Made by a program: the position numbers and the translations under genes
Part shown: positions 34,099 through 42,305 of the stretch, piece by piece
Position numbering within the stretch: the first letter of the stretch is position 1
Layout of the letters: every line of letters begins with the position of its first letter
Origin: SM23-73-3 sp964580215
GTDB taxonomy: Bacteria; Zixibacteria; MSB-5A5; SM1-73
Length of the DNA: 64,000 nt
Reading direction: 5' to 3'
Assembly: GCA_964580215.1 (NCBI GenBank)
Contig: CAZOJT010000010.1
Location: 18,092 to 82,091 of the forward strand
Notes under the pieces: generated by a model
Databases searched by the model: none
Told to the model about the DNA's origin: nothing
The model's input: only the letters and a program-made list of their open reading frames with translations

Positions 34099-35571
34099 AT
34101 GAAAACAAAAACTATCCTTTCGGTTTTTTGTTTGTTATCTGCCTACTGCCTACTGAGTACTGCCTACTGCTTTTCCGCCGTCCCAAGCTTGATCAATTAT
34201 CAGGGGGTGTTGAAAGATTCATCGGGCGTGCCCTATGACGGAAACGCCACCATGGTATTTTCCATCTGGGGTGATTCAACGGATGGAAACAAACTATGGG
34301 AGGAAACGCAGGCAATTGTCTCTGTGTCGCATGGTCTTTTTAATGTGCTTCTGGGAAGCTCTCACACAATTCCTGATTCAGTTTTCGCCCAACCAAATAG
34401 CTGGCTTCAGGTGATTGCCAACGGAAGTCAGTTATCTCCGAGAAGGCGAATTGTGAGCGTGGGTTATGCACTCCATTCAGAATTTACCGACACGGCTGAG
34501 TATGCTTTCTCTGCTCCTCCTGATGATGACTGGGACACAGACACAGCAGGCTTTAACATCTACCGCATGACTGGCAACATCGGTATCGGAACGCCGAGTC
34601 CACAAGGAAAGCTCGATATTAATGGACCCTTGGCTGTTGCAGGTGATGTGGGCACTGATGGTCAGTTTTTAAAAACTCAAGGGCCAGGAATTAATCCCGT
34701 TTGGAGTGATGTGACAGCAGTGCCTGCAGACAACTCAGTCTCCCAAGCAAAACTTAAAACAGCAACAGGAGAAGTATCCGTAACAGGAACTGATGCAAAT
34801 CTTGAATTACCTGGTGGAACTTATGGTTTTTATCCACAATTAAAGGCCTCAGATACAGGTGGCAATAATAATGCTGCTCGTATTAGTCAACTGGAAAACA
34901 CAACTTTATCTGGATGGACTTCTTATAAGACCACTATAACTCTGAGAGTTGATGGTGGTAGAACTCTTTATGCTCAACAACGCTATGTTACTTCATCTGG
35001 TAAAGACCATTGGATATTTCTGCTTGGAGATAGAGCTACAACACAAACTGTAGCAGGCTATCAGGCTCCCGATCACCCTTGTTATGGTTCTGGGGGAGAC
35101 GAAAATGACATACCGCATCCCTTCGGCTCTTATGACCCAGACAAGCACGAGGTAATCTTAATTGATAATGAAATTCTCCCAGAGCTTAAAGCGAAAGTTA
35201 CTTCAAAAAGAAGCTTACTGACCGTTATCAATGAAGATTACGAGATAGATTTTGATTCCGAGCCGGTTTATCAGCCAAGGGAGATTATCGAGATAGATGA
35301 ATACGGAGATAAGGAAGGTGAGATTTTACTAAAAATCAAAACGCCTGAATGGGCAAAGATTCTAATCGGAAAAGATGAAATATATTTGAAGCGAAGATTA
35401 GTAGAAACTTTGCCTTCTTATATCTCTTACACAAAACTAAAGTCTAAATCGGAGGCTATTTCTGAATCTCAAATTCTGAGCCAGAAATGGGAGTCAACCA
35501 TGCCCAAAGGGCTGGTTGATAAAAAAGCGTCTTCGCGTAGCCCCGCCTTTGGCGGGGCTGGCAAGCCGTAA
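34099..35571 (+). CDS. Secreted fibre-like protein
   Basis: The 490-residue protein has a signal peptide whose DNA is itself repetitive (tgcctactg units). The N-terminal domain opens SLINYQGVLKDSSGVPYDGN and continues with VFSIWGDSTDGNKLWEE, a pattern I know from secreted and tail-fibre-like proteins of FCB candidate phyla. It is followed by NIGIGTPSPQGKLDI, typical of fibre shafts, and an unrecognised C-terminal part. The last 12 codons or so run into an intergenic-type palindrome (SRSPAFGGAGKP), so the natural C-terminus was probably altered by repeat insertion. The function is unknown; surface adhesion is a guess. Confidence 0.7.
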   Translation: MKTKTILSVFCLLSAYCLLSTAYCFSAVPSLINYQGVLKDSSGVPYDGNATMVFSIWGDSTDGNKLWEETQAIVSVSHGLFNVLLGSSHTIPDSVFAQPNSWLQVIANGSQLSPRRRIVSVGYALHSEFTDTAEYAFSAPPDDDWDTDTAGFNIYRMTGNIGIGTPSPQGKLDINGPLAVAGDVGTDGQFLKTQGPGINPVWSDVTAVPADNSVSQAKLKTATGEVSVTGTDANLELPGGTYGFYPQLKASDTGGNNNAARISQLENTTLSGWTSYKTTITLRVDGGRTLYAQQRYVTSSGKDHWIFLLGDRATTQTVAGYQAPDHPCYGSGGDENDIPHPFGSYDPDKHEVILIDNEILPELKAKVTSKRSLLTVINEDYEIDFDSEPVYQPREIIEIDEYGDKEGEILLKIKTPEWAKILIGKDEIYLKRRLVETLPSYISYTKLKSKSEAISESQILSQKWESTMPKGLVDKKASSRSPAFGGAGKP

Positions 35572-35878
35572 AGGCTTGCCTACGCGCTTCTCGAATGGAA
35601 CGTAAGTTCATTTCTCCTTCGGGAGAAGGTTAGAAGAATGCGAAAAGTGGAATCTCTGAAATCTCTCACCTTAGTCCTCTCCCCGGAGGGGAGAGGAAAA
35701 GCGTCCCCTCTACCCGTTGGGGAGATTCGTATGAATGCTTCGCAGGGATAGGGTGAGGGGGGATTGTCAAAGCAAGCCAGACAGTATGTAGGGACAGGGC
35801 TTGTCCCTGTCCGCTCTTGAAGGCGGACAGCCACAAGGGCTGTCCCTACGATAACTTGAAAGAGAGGAGAAAATAATT
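35572..35878. repeat. Intergenic hairpins before the dockerin gene
   Basis: A long imperfect hairpin (ctcaccttagtcctctcccc...ggggagagg) at about 35666-35760 is interrupted by TCGTATGAATGCTTCGCA at 35727-35744. A second stem, agggacagggcttgtccctgtcc, lies at about 35791-35813. No gene is visible. Confidence 0.5.
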
Positions 35879-36331
35879 ATGAGTAGCTCAAAAAGCAAAA
35901 TTAAAAGGATTTTACTATCTGCTGGGTTTTTCTTGCTCTTGGTCTCTTTTCCCCAACTTTCATGGGGAAGTGGCTACAAGATCGATTGGGATAATCTGAA
36001 CAATGGCATCCAGCCAGAAAGCTCAGATGTGTTCTTCATCATGTCTTCTGTTGGTCAGTCGGTCACGGGTAACATGCAAGGAGACAATTACATTTTGGTA
36101 GCTGGTTTCTGGACAGGATACTACAAATCTGGCGATGTTAATGCAGATGGGGTGATAGACCTTGGGGATGTCCTATATTTGATAAACTATCTATATAAAA
36201 ACGGTCCTGCTCCTGATCCCTTAGAAACTGGAGATGCTAATTGCGACGGGGTGATTGACCTCGGGGATTTGCTCTATCTGATCAACTATCTTTACAAAGG
36301 CGGTCCACCACCGCTTCATTGCGACCCATAG
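35879..36331 (+). CDS. Secreted protein with two dockerin-like calcium repeats
   Basis: A 150-residue protein with a signal peptide (cleavage near SWGSG), a short middle segment, and two tandem repeats, GDVNADGVIDLGDVLYLINY and GDANCDGVIDLGDLLYLINY. The D-x-N-x-D-G-x-I-D-x-x-D loops are those of type I dockerins, which bind calcium and a cohesin. Such C-terminal repeats are frequent on secreted proteins of FCB candidate phyla, where cohesin partners are often unknown. No cohesin is seen in the window. Confidence 0.8.
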   Translation: MSSSKSKIKRILLSAGFFLLLVSFPQLSWGSGYKIDWDNLNNGIQPESSDVFFIMSSVGQSVTGNMQGDNYILVAGFWTGYYKSGDVNADGVIDLGDVLYLINYLYKNGPAPDPLETGDANCDGVIDLGDLLYLINYLYKGGPPPLHCDP

Positions 36332-36992
36332 TCCGTAGGTCGGTCAGTTGACTCAAATGAGGTTGCGAGATCCCGCCTTTGGCAGTTCGACTTCGCTCAC
36401 TGCCCTGTCTTCGACCCTGCCCTTCGGTCCTGAGACCTCATGGTCGAAGGAAGGCTCAGACCCGAAGAGAACTTGTTGAAGGGCGGGAGAGCTACCCGAC
36501 ACCCTTGCTTGTCGGGCAGTCCGAAAGGACAGCCCGACCTACCGCAGGTTGGGACAGGGGTCGAACCCCTGCCCCAACAAGGGATTAAGTATGTCCAGAG
36601 GACTGCTTGACAAAAAAAGTTGTCAACCATCCTTTAGCGCAAGGCTTCAGGACAAGCCCTTCGGTGTGGTTGACCTCCAAGACTTAAAAGGTCAAGCTAA
36701 AGGGTTTGTTGATAAAGTTACATTTTGGGGCAGGATAAATTCCTGCCCCTATGGGAGATAATTACTTATCGTCCATAGGGCCCGCCTTTGGCGGGCCAAA
36801 AGGGTTTTTCAACAGTCTCTAAAGCTTGACACTCCAAAACAACAACTCGAAAACTCACTTTTTCAGAGTTGTCACAAAAAAACATTGATTCAAAAGGAGA
36901 ATCTTTATAGATTGACTTCTTCAGGGGATGGATCGGGTACGGGAGTGGAAGCAACGATCAAAAGAACCGATGGAAGGCTGTTTGGATAGCAG
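36332..36992. repeat. Intergenic repeat region including composite hairpin element, copy 2
   Basis: A degenerate GTTGCGAGATCCCGCC unit lies at 36362-36385. From about 36715 to 36815 is a second copy of the element at 12339-12453, in which GGCCCGCCTTTGGCGGGCC (36779-36797) replaces another hairpin. A TTTTTCAGAGTTGT arm is near 36860. No coding region is seen. Confidence 0.6.
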
Positions 36993-37580
36993 ATGAATCT
37001 GCCCAATAAATTGACCATAGCGAGAATAATCTTAGCTCCCATTTTCATGGTATTCCTCTTGTTTGATAACATATATCTGCGCTATTTGGCTACCTTGATC
37101 TTCATCGTGGCAGCATTAACTGACGTATACGACGGGTACTTAGCCAGAAAGACCGGGGTGATAACCGGCTTTGGAAAGTTCATGGATCCATTGGCGGATA
37201 AAATCTTAGTCTCCACTGCTTTCATCTCCTTTGTAGCTTTGGGCTATGTCCAGACCTGGATGGTTTTGGTAATCATACTCCGGGAATTTTTGGTCACCGG
37301 CTTCAGGAGCTTAGCCGCATACAAAGGGGTGGTGATTCTACCCTCCTATTGGGCTAAATGGAAAACCGGCTGTCAGATGATGGTGATCATAATCATACTT
37401 GTCTACGTCAATCTCAAATCCACCTTGGTGCCCTTGGGTTGCAACTGGAGTATCTTCACCACCGACTCTGCCTTCCGTGTCTTCGATGTCATGATCTTTA
37501 TCACCATGCTTTTGACCGTGGGCACGGGAATTGATTATCTGGTCAAAAATGCCTTTTTACTTAAAGGGGTGCTAAAATAA
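36993..37580 (+). CDS. pgsA: CDP-diacylglycerol-glycerol-3-phosphate 3-phosphatidyltransferase
   Basis: A 195-residue membrane protein with the CDP-alcohol phosphotransferase signature: DGYLARKTG, then GKFMDPLADK, with its conserved aspartates at about residues 47-72. Several hydrophobic helices follow. PgsA makes phosphatidylglycerol phosphate from CDP-diacylglycerol. The next gene, pgpA, removes the phosphate, so the two encode consecutive steps. The close spacing through cinA suggests one operon. Confidence 0.92.
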   Translation: MNLPNKLTIARIILAPIFMVFLLFDNIYLRYLATLIFIVAALTDVYDGYLARKTGVITGFGKFMDPLADKILVSTAFISFVALGYVQTWMVLVIILREFLVTGFRSLAAYKGVVILPSYWAKWKTGCQMMVIIIILVYVNLKSTLVPLGCNWSIFTTDSAFRVFDVMIFITMLLTVGTGIDYLVKNAFLLKGVLK

Positions 37581-37602
37581 TCTTTAGCCTGCGGGGTTTA
37601 AA

Positions 37603-38061
37603 TTGAAAAAAAACCAATTAGCCAAGCTAATCTCCACTTTTTTTTATGCCGGGTATTTCCCTTTTGCTCCGGGGACATTCGGTAGTCTGATCACCATAAC
37701 AATAATTTGGTTTCTCATTCCAACTTTTTTTTATATATTACTTCCGATCAGCCTGGGTCTATTTTTCCTAAGCGTATGGTCAGCCACCCGCGGAGAGGAG
37801 TTCTTTGGCAAGGATGGAAGTCCCATTGTGATAGATGAGGTCACCGGCATGGTGATATCTTTGACGTTTGTGCCCAAGGACATCAAATCCTTTGTGGGAG
37901 CCTTTCTTCTGTTCAGATTGTTTGACATAATCAAGCCTCCTCCTGCACGTCAGATGGAAAACTTGAAGGGGGGGTGGGGTGTAACTTTGGATGATGTGGT
38001 AGCCGGCATCTATGCCAATTTAAGTTTGCATCTGATCTTATATTTTATAAATTGGGGATGA
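37603..38061 (+). CDS. pgpA: Phosphatidylglycerophosphatase A
   Basis: A 152-residue membrane protein of the PgpA family: GYFPFAPGTFGSL near residue 20, DEVTGM around 80, LFRLFDIIKPPPARQMENLKG (in two parts) and GGWGVTLDDVVAGIYAN at the end. It dephosphorylates phosphatidylglycerol phosphate. The start is TTG 37603, 22 bases after pgsA. Confidence 0.92.
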   Translation: MKKNQLAKLISTFFYAGYFPFAPGTFGSLITITIIWFLIPTFFYILLPISLGLFFLSVWSATRGEEFFGKDGSPIVIDEVTGMVISLTFVPKDIKSFVGAFLLFRLFDIIKPPPARQMENLKGGWGVTLDDVVAGIYANLSLHLILYFINWG

Positions 38062-38095
38062 GTTAGATTTCGATGTTCCGGATGGAGAAAAAAAT

Positions 38096-39331
38096 ATGAG
38101 AGCAGAAATCATCACCATCGGAGATGAGCTACTTTACGGACAGATTCAGGATTTAAACTCCAGCTTCATAAGCGAAAGGTTAACTGCTGAGGGAATCGAT
38201 GTGGTTTTTAAAACCAGCGTGGGAGATGACATAAACAGGATAGCGGAAGCATTCAATATTGCCCGATTGAGGGTGGATGTGATCGTCGCCTCGGGTGGAC
38301 TGGGTCCCACCTCGGATGATCTAACCAAGAAAGCTGTGGTGAAGGCTTTCAAAAGAAATTTAGTATTTCACCAGGAGATTTTAAAGCAGATTGAGGACTC
38401 TTTCCACAAGCGGGGAAGCCCCATGCCCAAAATAAACCAGAATCAGGCTTTGATTCCTCAGGGAGCCAAGGCTTTGTCCAATCTCTGGGGAGTGGCGCCG
38501 GGAATATTTCTCCAGGATAGCAAAACCCTCTTTTTTGCTCTGCCGGGCGTGCCGGTGGAGATGAAGTGGATGGTGGAAAATGAAGTCCTGCCCATCTTGA
38601 GGGCAAAAAAACCTGAGCATTTTATCCTTCACAGAAAGCTAAAGACTACCGGAATCTCAGAATCCGCCCTTTATGAAAAGATAGAGAAGTTAATCGATCC
38701 CAAAGAAGAGATTAAAATTGCATTTCTGCCCGGCTATTTGGGCGTGAATATCAGACTGACCATGGAGTCGCGGGATAAAAATCAGGCGCAGGTAAAAATA
38801 GATGAGTTTGAGCAAAAGATTCGAGAGGTTCTGGGAACCTATATCTACGGGACAGATGACCAGACCCTGGAGGAGGTAGTGGGAGGGCTTCTTTTGAAAA
38901 GAAAAAAGACCATAGCGGTTGCGGAATCCTGCACCGGCGGTTTGATCGGAGCAAGATTCACCAATATATCCGGAAGCTCCAAATATTTCGAGAGGGGGGT
39001 GATCACTTACAGCAATCCTGCTAAAACCGAACTTTTAAGTGTTCCCAAAGAGATAATTGAAAAATATGGTGCGGTTTCAGAACAGGTGGCTATCCTGATG
39101 GCGGAGGGTGTAAGAAATCTGGCTAAGACTGATTATGGCTTATCTGTCACCGGAATTGCAGGTCCCACTGGTGGAACGCCACAAAAGCCAGTAGGATTGG
39201 TGTTTGTGGGTTTTGCCCATGAGAATGATTCCTTTGCCCAGAGATTTATGTTCGGGGAGGATAGGAACAGCAACAGGGAAAGAGCCAGCCAGGCGGCTTT
39301 AAATCTGGTGAGATTGTTTTTGATAAAATAG
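38096..39331 (+). CDS. cinA: CinA family nicotinamide-nucleotide amidase
   Basis: The 411-residue protein has an N-terminal MoaB/MogA-like domain (ITIGDELLYGQIQDLNS, VIVASGGLGPTSDD, LPGVPVEM) that acts on ADP-ribose-type compounds. The C-terminal amidase domain has AVAESCTGGLIGARFTN with the catalytic serine, and GIAGPTGGTPQKPVG. It deamidates nicotinamide mononucleotide in pyridine nucleotide recycling. As in many genomes, cinA precedes recA, here with thpR in between. Its stop codon coincides with the start of a direct repeat (see 39328). Confidence 0.93.
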   Translation: MRAEIITIGDELLYGQIQDLNSSFISERLTAEGIDVVFKTSVGDDINRIAEAFNIARLRVDVIVASGGLGPTSDDLTKKAVVKAFKRNLVFHQEILKQIEDSFHKRGSPMPKINQNQALIPQGAKALSNLWGVAPGIFLQDSKTLFFALPGVPVEMKWMVENEVLPILRAKKPEHFILHRKLKTTGISESALYEKIEKLIDPKEEIKIAFLPGYLGVNIRLTMESRDKNQAQVKIDEFEQKIREVLGTYIYGTDDQTLEEVVGGLLLKRKKTIAVAESCTGGLIGARFTNISGSSKYFERGVITYSNPAKTELLSVPKEIIEKYGAVSEQVAILMAEGVRNLAKTDYGLSVTGIAGPTGGTPQKPVGLVFVGFAHENDSFAQRFMFGEDRNSNRERASQAALNLVRLFLIK

Positions 39332-39360
39332 GTCAACGGATTAGTCAACGGATTAAGCGG
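39328..39360 (+). repeat. Direct repeat abutting the cinA stop codon
   Basis: A 33-base stretch containing two GTCAACGGATTA units starts with the TAG that ends cinA. The same 33 bases with one mismatch start with the TAG that ends thpR at 40041-40073. A third, shorter relative is at 40212-40226. Confidence 0.7.
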
Positions 39361-39486
39361 ATGGAACGGATAAAATCGAATTTGTAGGGGTCGGATTTAT
39401 CCGACCAAAGATGGGTCAACGGATGAAACGGATGATGAGGTGGATGAAAAGAAGAATAAAAAATCTTATTTTAAGCCAGGAGTGTC

Positions 39487-40044
39487 ATGCGAACCTTTAT
39501 TGCCATTGAATTGCCGGAAACGATCAAGAAAGAAATTGAGCAATTACAAGCTCCACTTAAGAAAACCGGGGCTTTCGTCTCCTGGGTTAAGCCGAAAAAT
39601 ATCCACGTCACCTTGAAATTCTTGGGAGAGATTCCAGAGGATAAAATAAATGAGGTTTTCTCTGCCACCCAGAAAGCTTTGGAAGGGATAAGGAAGTTTA
39701 CCATGAATTTAAAGGAGATGGGCGTCTTTCCGGATTTAAGAAGACCAAGGGTGATATGGATAGGAACCGGATCAGGTGAAGAGGAGCTTTCCCACCTGGC
39801 AAAAAGAATTGAAGAGGAGATGGAAAAAATCGGTTTTCCCAAAGAGAAAAGGAAGTTTTCCGCTCATTTTACCATAGGAAGGGTGAAATCTCCGAAAAAC
39901 ATTGAAAAGCTTATGGAACTGGTAGAATCGTCTGATTTCCAGACTGAAAAAATTGAGGTAAATGAGGTGGTGATGATGAAAAGCCAGCTTCATCCTGCTG
40001 GAGCGATTTACACGCCACTTAAAAAGGTGCCGCTTGCTGGATAG
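39487..40044 (+). CDS. thpR: RNA 2',3'-cyclic phosphodiesterase
   Basis: The 185-residue LigT/2H phosphoesterase has two H-x-T-x motifs: HVTLKFLGEI at about residues 38-47 and HFTIGRVK at about 125-132. ThpR opens 2',3'-cyclic phosphates on RNA ends. It lies between cinA and recA, a common arrangement. Both it and cinA end in the same repeated sequence. Confidence 0.92.
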   Translation: MRTFIAIELPETIKKEIEQLQAPLKKTGAFVSWVKPKNIHVTLKFLGEIPEDKINEVFSATQKALEGIRKFTMNLKEMGVFPDLRRPRVIWIGTGSGEEELSHLAKRIEEEMEKIGFPKEKRKFSAHFTIGRVKSPKNIEKLMELVESSDFQTEKIEVNEVVMMKSQLHPAGAIYTPLKKVPLAG

Positions 40045-40338
40045 GTCAACGGATTGGTCAACGGATTAAGCGGTAGGACGTCCGCCGACCGCCGTCGGCA
40101 GACCGCCGACAAAAAAGCGGTCAACGGATTTAACAGATGTAACGGATAATGGATGAAATAGAATTTGTAGCGGTCGGATTTCCAACGGATCCGTAGGACG
40201 TCTGACCCGAAATAGGTCAACAGATTAAGATTCTCCGGAAGGAATTCACCTGTTGATTCGGGGTACCTTACCCCGAACCCCAAGAGTTGCGGGGTGAGGG
40301 CACCCCGCAACAACAGCAAAGACTTTTAAGAAAGTGAG
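40041..40338. repeat. Intergenic repeats between thpR and recA
   Basis: The direct repeat at 40041-40073 is followed by an accgccgtcggcagaccgccgac palindrome and stacked hairpins at about 40255-40314 (gattcggggtaccttaccccgaac; ttgcggggtgagggcaccccgcaa). The hairpins resemble the pair at 33452-33512. There is no gene and no obvious SOS box. Confidence 0.5.
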
Positions 40339-40347
40339 GTGAGAGGA

Positions 40348-41391
40348 ATGGCAGATATACAAGAGGAAAAGAAAAGAGCTTTGCAACAGGCGGTTACCCA
40401 GATAGAACGGCAGTTTGGTAAGGGGTCCATCATGAAGCTGGGGACCGATTCGCTGGGCGAAAGCATACCGGTGATATCCACAGGCTCTTTGGGTTTGGAT
40501 GCGGCTCTGGGCGTGGGTGGTGTGCCCAGAGGAAGAATGGTGGAGGTATTTGGTCCAGAAGCCTCCGGAAAAACCACCTTAGCTTTGCACATCATGGCAG
40601 AGGCACAGAAAAAAGGAGGTGTCGCCGCCTTCATCGATGCCGAGCACGCCTTTGACGCCGCCTATGCTAAGAATCTGGGAGTGGACATTGATGAGCTTTT
40701 GGTCTCTCAGCCGGACACCGGAGAGCAGGCTTTAGAGATTGCCGAAACTCTGGTGCGCAGTGGAGCAGTGGATGTTATAGCGGTGGATTCGGTCGCTGCC
40801 TTAGTTCCCAAGGCGGAGATCGAAGGGGAGATGGGTGATTCGCATATGGGGCTTCAAGCCAGGCTCATGTCTCAAGCCATGAGAAAACTTGCCGGCGCCA
40901 TCAGCAAATCCAAAACCTGTTTGGTCTTCATCAACCAGATTCGAATGAGGATCGGAGTGATGTTCGGCAATCCGGAGACCACACCGGGTGGCACCGCCCT
41001 TAAGTTCTATTCTTCAGTAAGGCTGGATATAAGGCGGATAGCCTCCATCAAAGTGGGGGATAGAATCTTGGGATCACGCACCCGGGTAAGGGTGATGAAA
41101 AACAAGGTAGCTCCACCCTTCAAAAACGCAGAGTTTGATATAATCTACGGACAGGGGATCTACAGGCTCGGAGAGCTGATCGATCTGGGCGTGGCGCAGA
41201 ATGTGGTAGACAAAAGCGGCACCTGGTTTTCTTATAAGAATGAAAGGCTGGGACAGGGCAGAGACAATGCCGCAAAATTCTTGGAGGAAAACTCTGACAT
41301 GGCTCAGGAGATTGAGCGGAAAATCAGAGAGAAAATAGGGCTGATAAGGGAGAAACAAGAGGAAAAAGAAAAAGAGCCCGTTAAAAAGTAG
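40348..41391 (+). CDS. recA: Recombinase RecA
   Basis: 347 residues from ATG 40348, which has GAGGT at a proper distance; a GTG at 40339 is in frame. Walker A is GPEASGKTT, followed by AFIDAEHAFD, the Walker B region VDVIAVDSVAALVP, and the conserved GDSHMGLQARLMSQAMRKL and INQIRMRIGVMFGNPETTPGG regions (each named in part). RecA forms filaments on single-stranded DNA, drives strand exchange and triggers LexA cleavage. It is followed by its regulator recX after a hairpin-rich gap. Confidence 0.97.
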   Translation: MADIQEEKKRALQQAVTQIERQFGKGSIMKLGTDSLGESIPVISTGSLGLDAALGVGGVPRGRMVEVFGPEASGKTTLALHIMAEAQKKGGVAAFIDAEHAFDAAYAKNLGVDIDELLVSQPDTGEQALEIAETLVRSGAVDVIAVDSVAALVPKAEIEGEMGDSHMGLQARLMSQAMRKLAGAISKSKTCLVFINQIRMRIGVMFGNPETTPGGTALKFYSSVRLDIRRIASIKVGDRILGSRTRVRVMKNKVAPPFKNAEFDIIYGQGIYRLGELIDLGVAQNVVDKSGTWFSYKNERLGQGRDNAAKFLEENSDMAQEIERKIREKIGLIREKQEEKEKEPVKK

Positions 41392-41427
41392 GTCCGAAAT
41401 GTCCCGCCAGCGGCGGGACTTTCGGAC
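41392..41427. terminator. Hairpin directly after recA
   Basis: GTCCGAAA...TTTCGGAC enclose GTCCCGCC-AGC-GGCGGGAC. The stem begins right at the recA stop codon and is long enough to stop transcription, but lacks a clean T-run. It is also a nested CCCGCC-type unit. Confidence 0.5.
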
Positions 41428-41543
41428 AAAAATAGAGACTGCCGGATAGTTCCCGCCTCTGGGTGAACTGTGTGATACTGTTGAAAAAGTGGCCTACACG
41501 CTTTAATCGGCGAGAAGAGATCCTCGTAGAGAACCCGCCGTTT

Positions 41544-41571
41544 CCAGAACCTAACTTAAGTTAGGTTTTGG
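41544..41571. repeat. 28-bp palindrome, third copy
   Basis: Same family as 619-652 and 25768-25803, with one mismatch in the right arm. It is 28 bp, begins CCAGAACC and has the CTAACTTAAGTTAG core. It lies in the recA-recX gap beside a CCCCGCCAAAGGCGGGG hairpin (about 41600-41617). Confidence 0.6.
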
Positions 41572-41644
41572 CAATTGGCGTGATGGCTGTCTTACTTTCC
41601 CCCGCCAAAGGCGGGGCTTTCGGACAAAAAGATCACATAAGATC

Positions 41645-42286
41645 ATGGTCAAGCAAAAAACCATTACCAGAATCGAACCTCAAAAGAAAAATCCCCGCAG
41701 GCGATCGGTTTTCATTGATAATAAATTCGCCTTCGGAGTGGATGAAGAGATGGTATCCAGGCTGGGGCTGGAAAAAGGCGAGGGTTTAACCGAACAGAAG
41801 ATCAAAGAAATCTTAATCCAGAAAAGTGAAAATGAAGCCAAAGAAGTTGCCTTGAGGTTTCTCTCTTTTCGCCGCCGCACAGAAAAAGAGGTGAAAGATA
41901 AGCTCAAAAAGAAAGACTTCGATGAGAGAACCATCAAAACCACAATTGACAAATTAAAAGAATACGACTTAATTAACGATTTTGAATTTGCCACCGCCTG
42001 GGTAAAGGAGAGATTAGCTTATAAACCAAGAGGTAAGAAGTTACTTAAACAAGAACTCTGGAAGAAGGGAATAAAAAAAGATATAATAGACCAGGTAACA
42101 GAACAGTTATGTCAGGATGAGGATAAATCAGCCTTAGAACTTTTGGAAAAAATACAAAAAAGATACAGAAACTTGGAGCCAAAGGTGGCAAAAAGAAGGA
42201 TGTTGAGTCTGCTTTTAAGAAGAGGTTTTTCTTATGAGACTGCAAGCCGAGCGATGGAAGATTATTTGACAAAGGAAGAAACGTAG
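41645..42286 (+). CDS. recX: Regulatory protein RecX
   Basis: The 213-residue, highly charged and helical protein has the RecX three-helix repeats: ALRFLSFRRRTEKEVKDKL, then YDLINDFEFATAWVKERL and a third repeat near the end (RRMLSLLLRRGFSYETAS). RecX caps or dismantles RecA filaments. Its place 250 bases after recA supports the call. Confidence 0.9.
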   Translation: MVKQKTITRIEPQKKNPRRRSVFIDNKFAFGVDEEMVSRLGLEKGEGLTEQKIKEILIQKSENEAKEVALRFLSFRRRTEKEVKDKLKKKDFDERTIKTTIDKLKEYDLINDFEFATAWVKERLAYKPRGKKLLKQELWKKGIKKDIIDQVTEQLCQDEDKSALELLEKIQKRYRNLEPKVAKRRMLSLLLRRGFSYETASRAMEDYLTKEET

Positions 42287-42305
42287 AAAGCTGACACGCC
42301 AAACT

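Noticed and set aside
40045..40338. LexA/SOS box before recA
   Set aside because: No convincing CTG-N10-CAG or GAAC-N4-GTTC site; the gap is repeat DNA.
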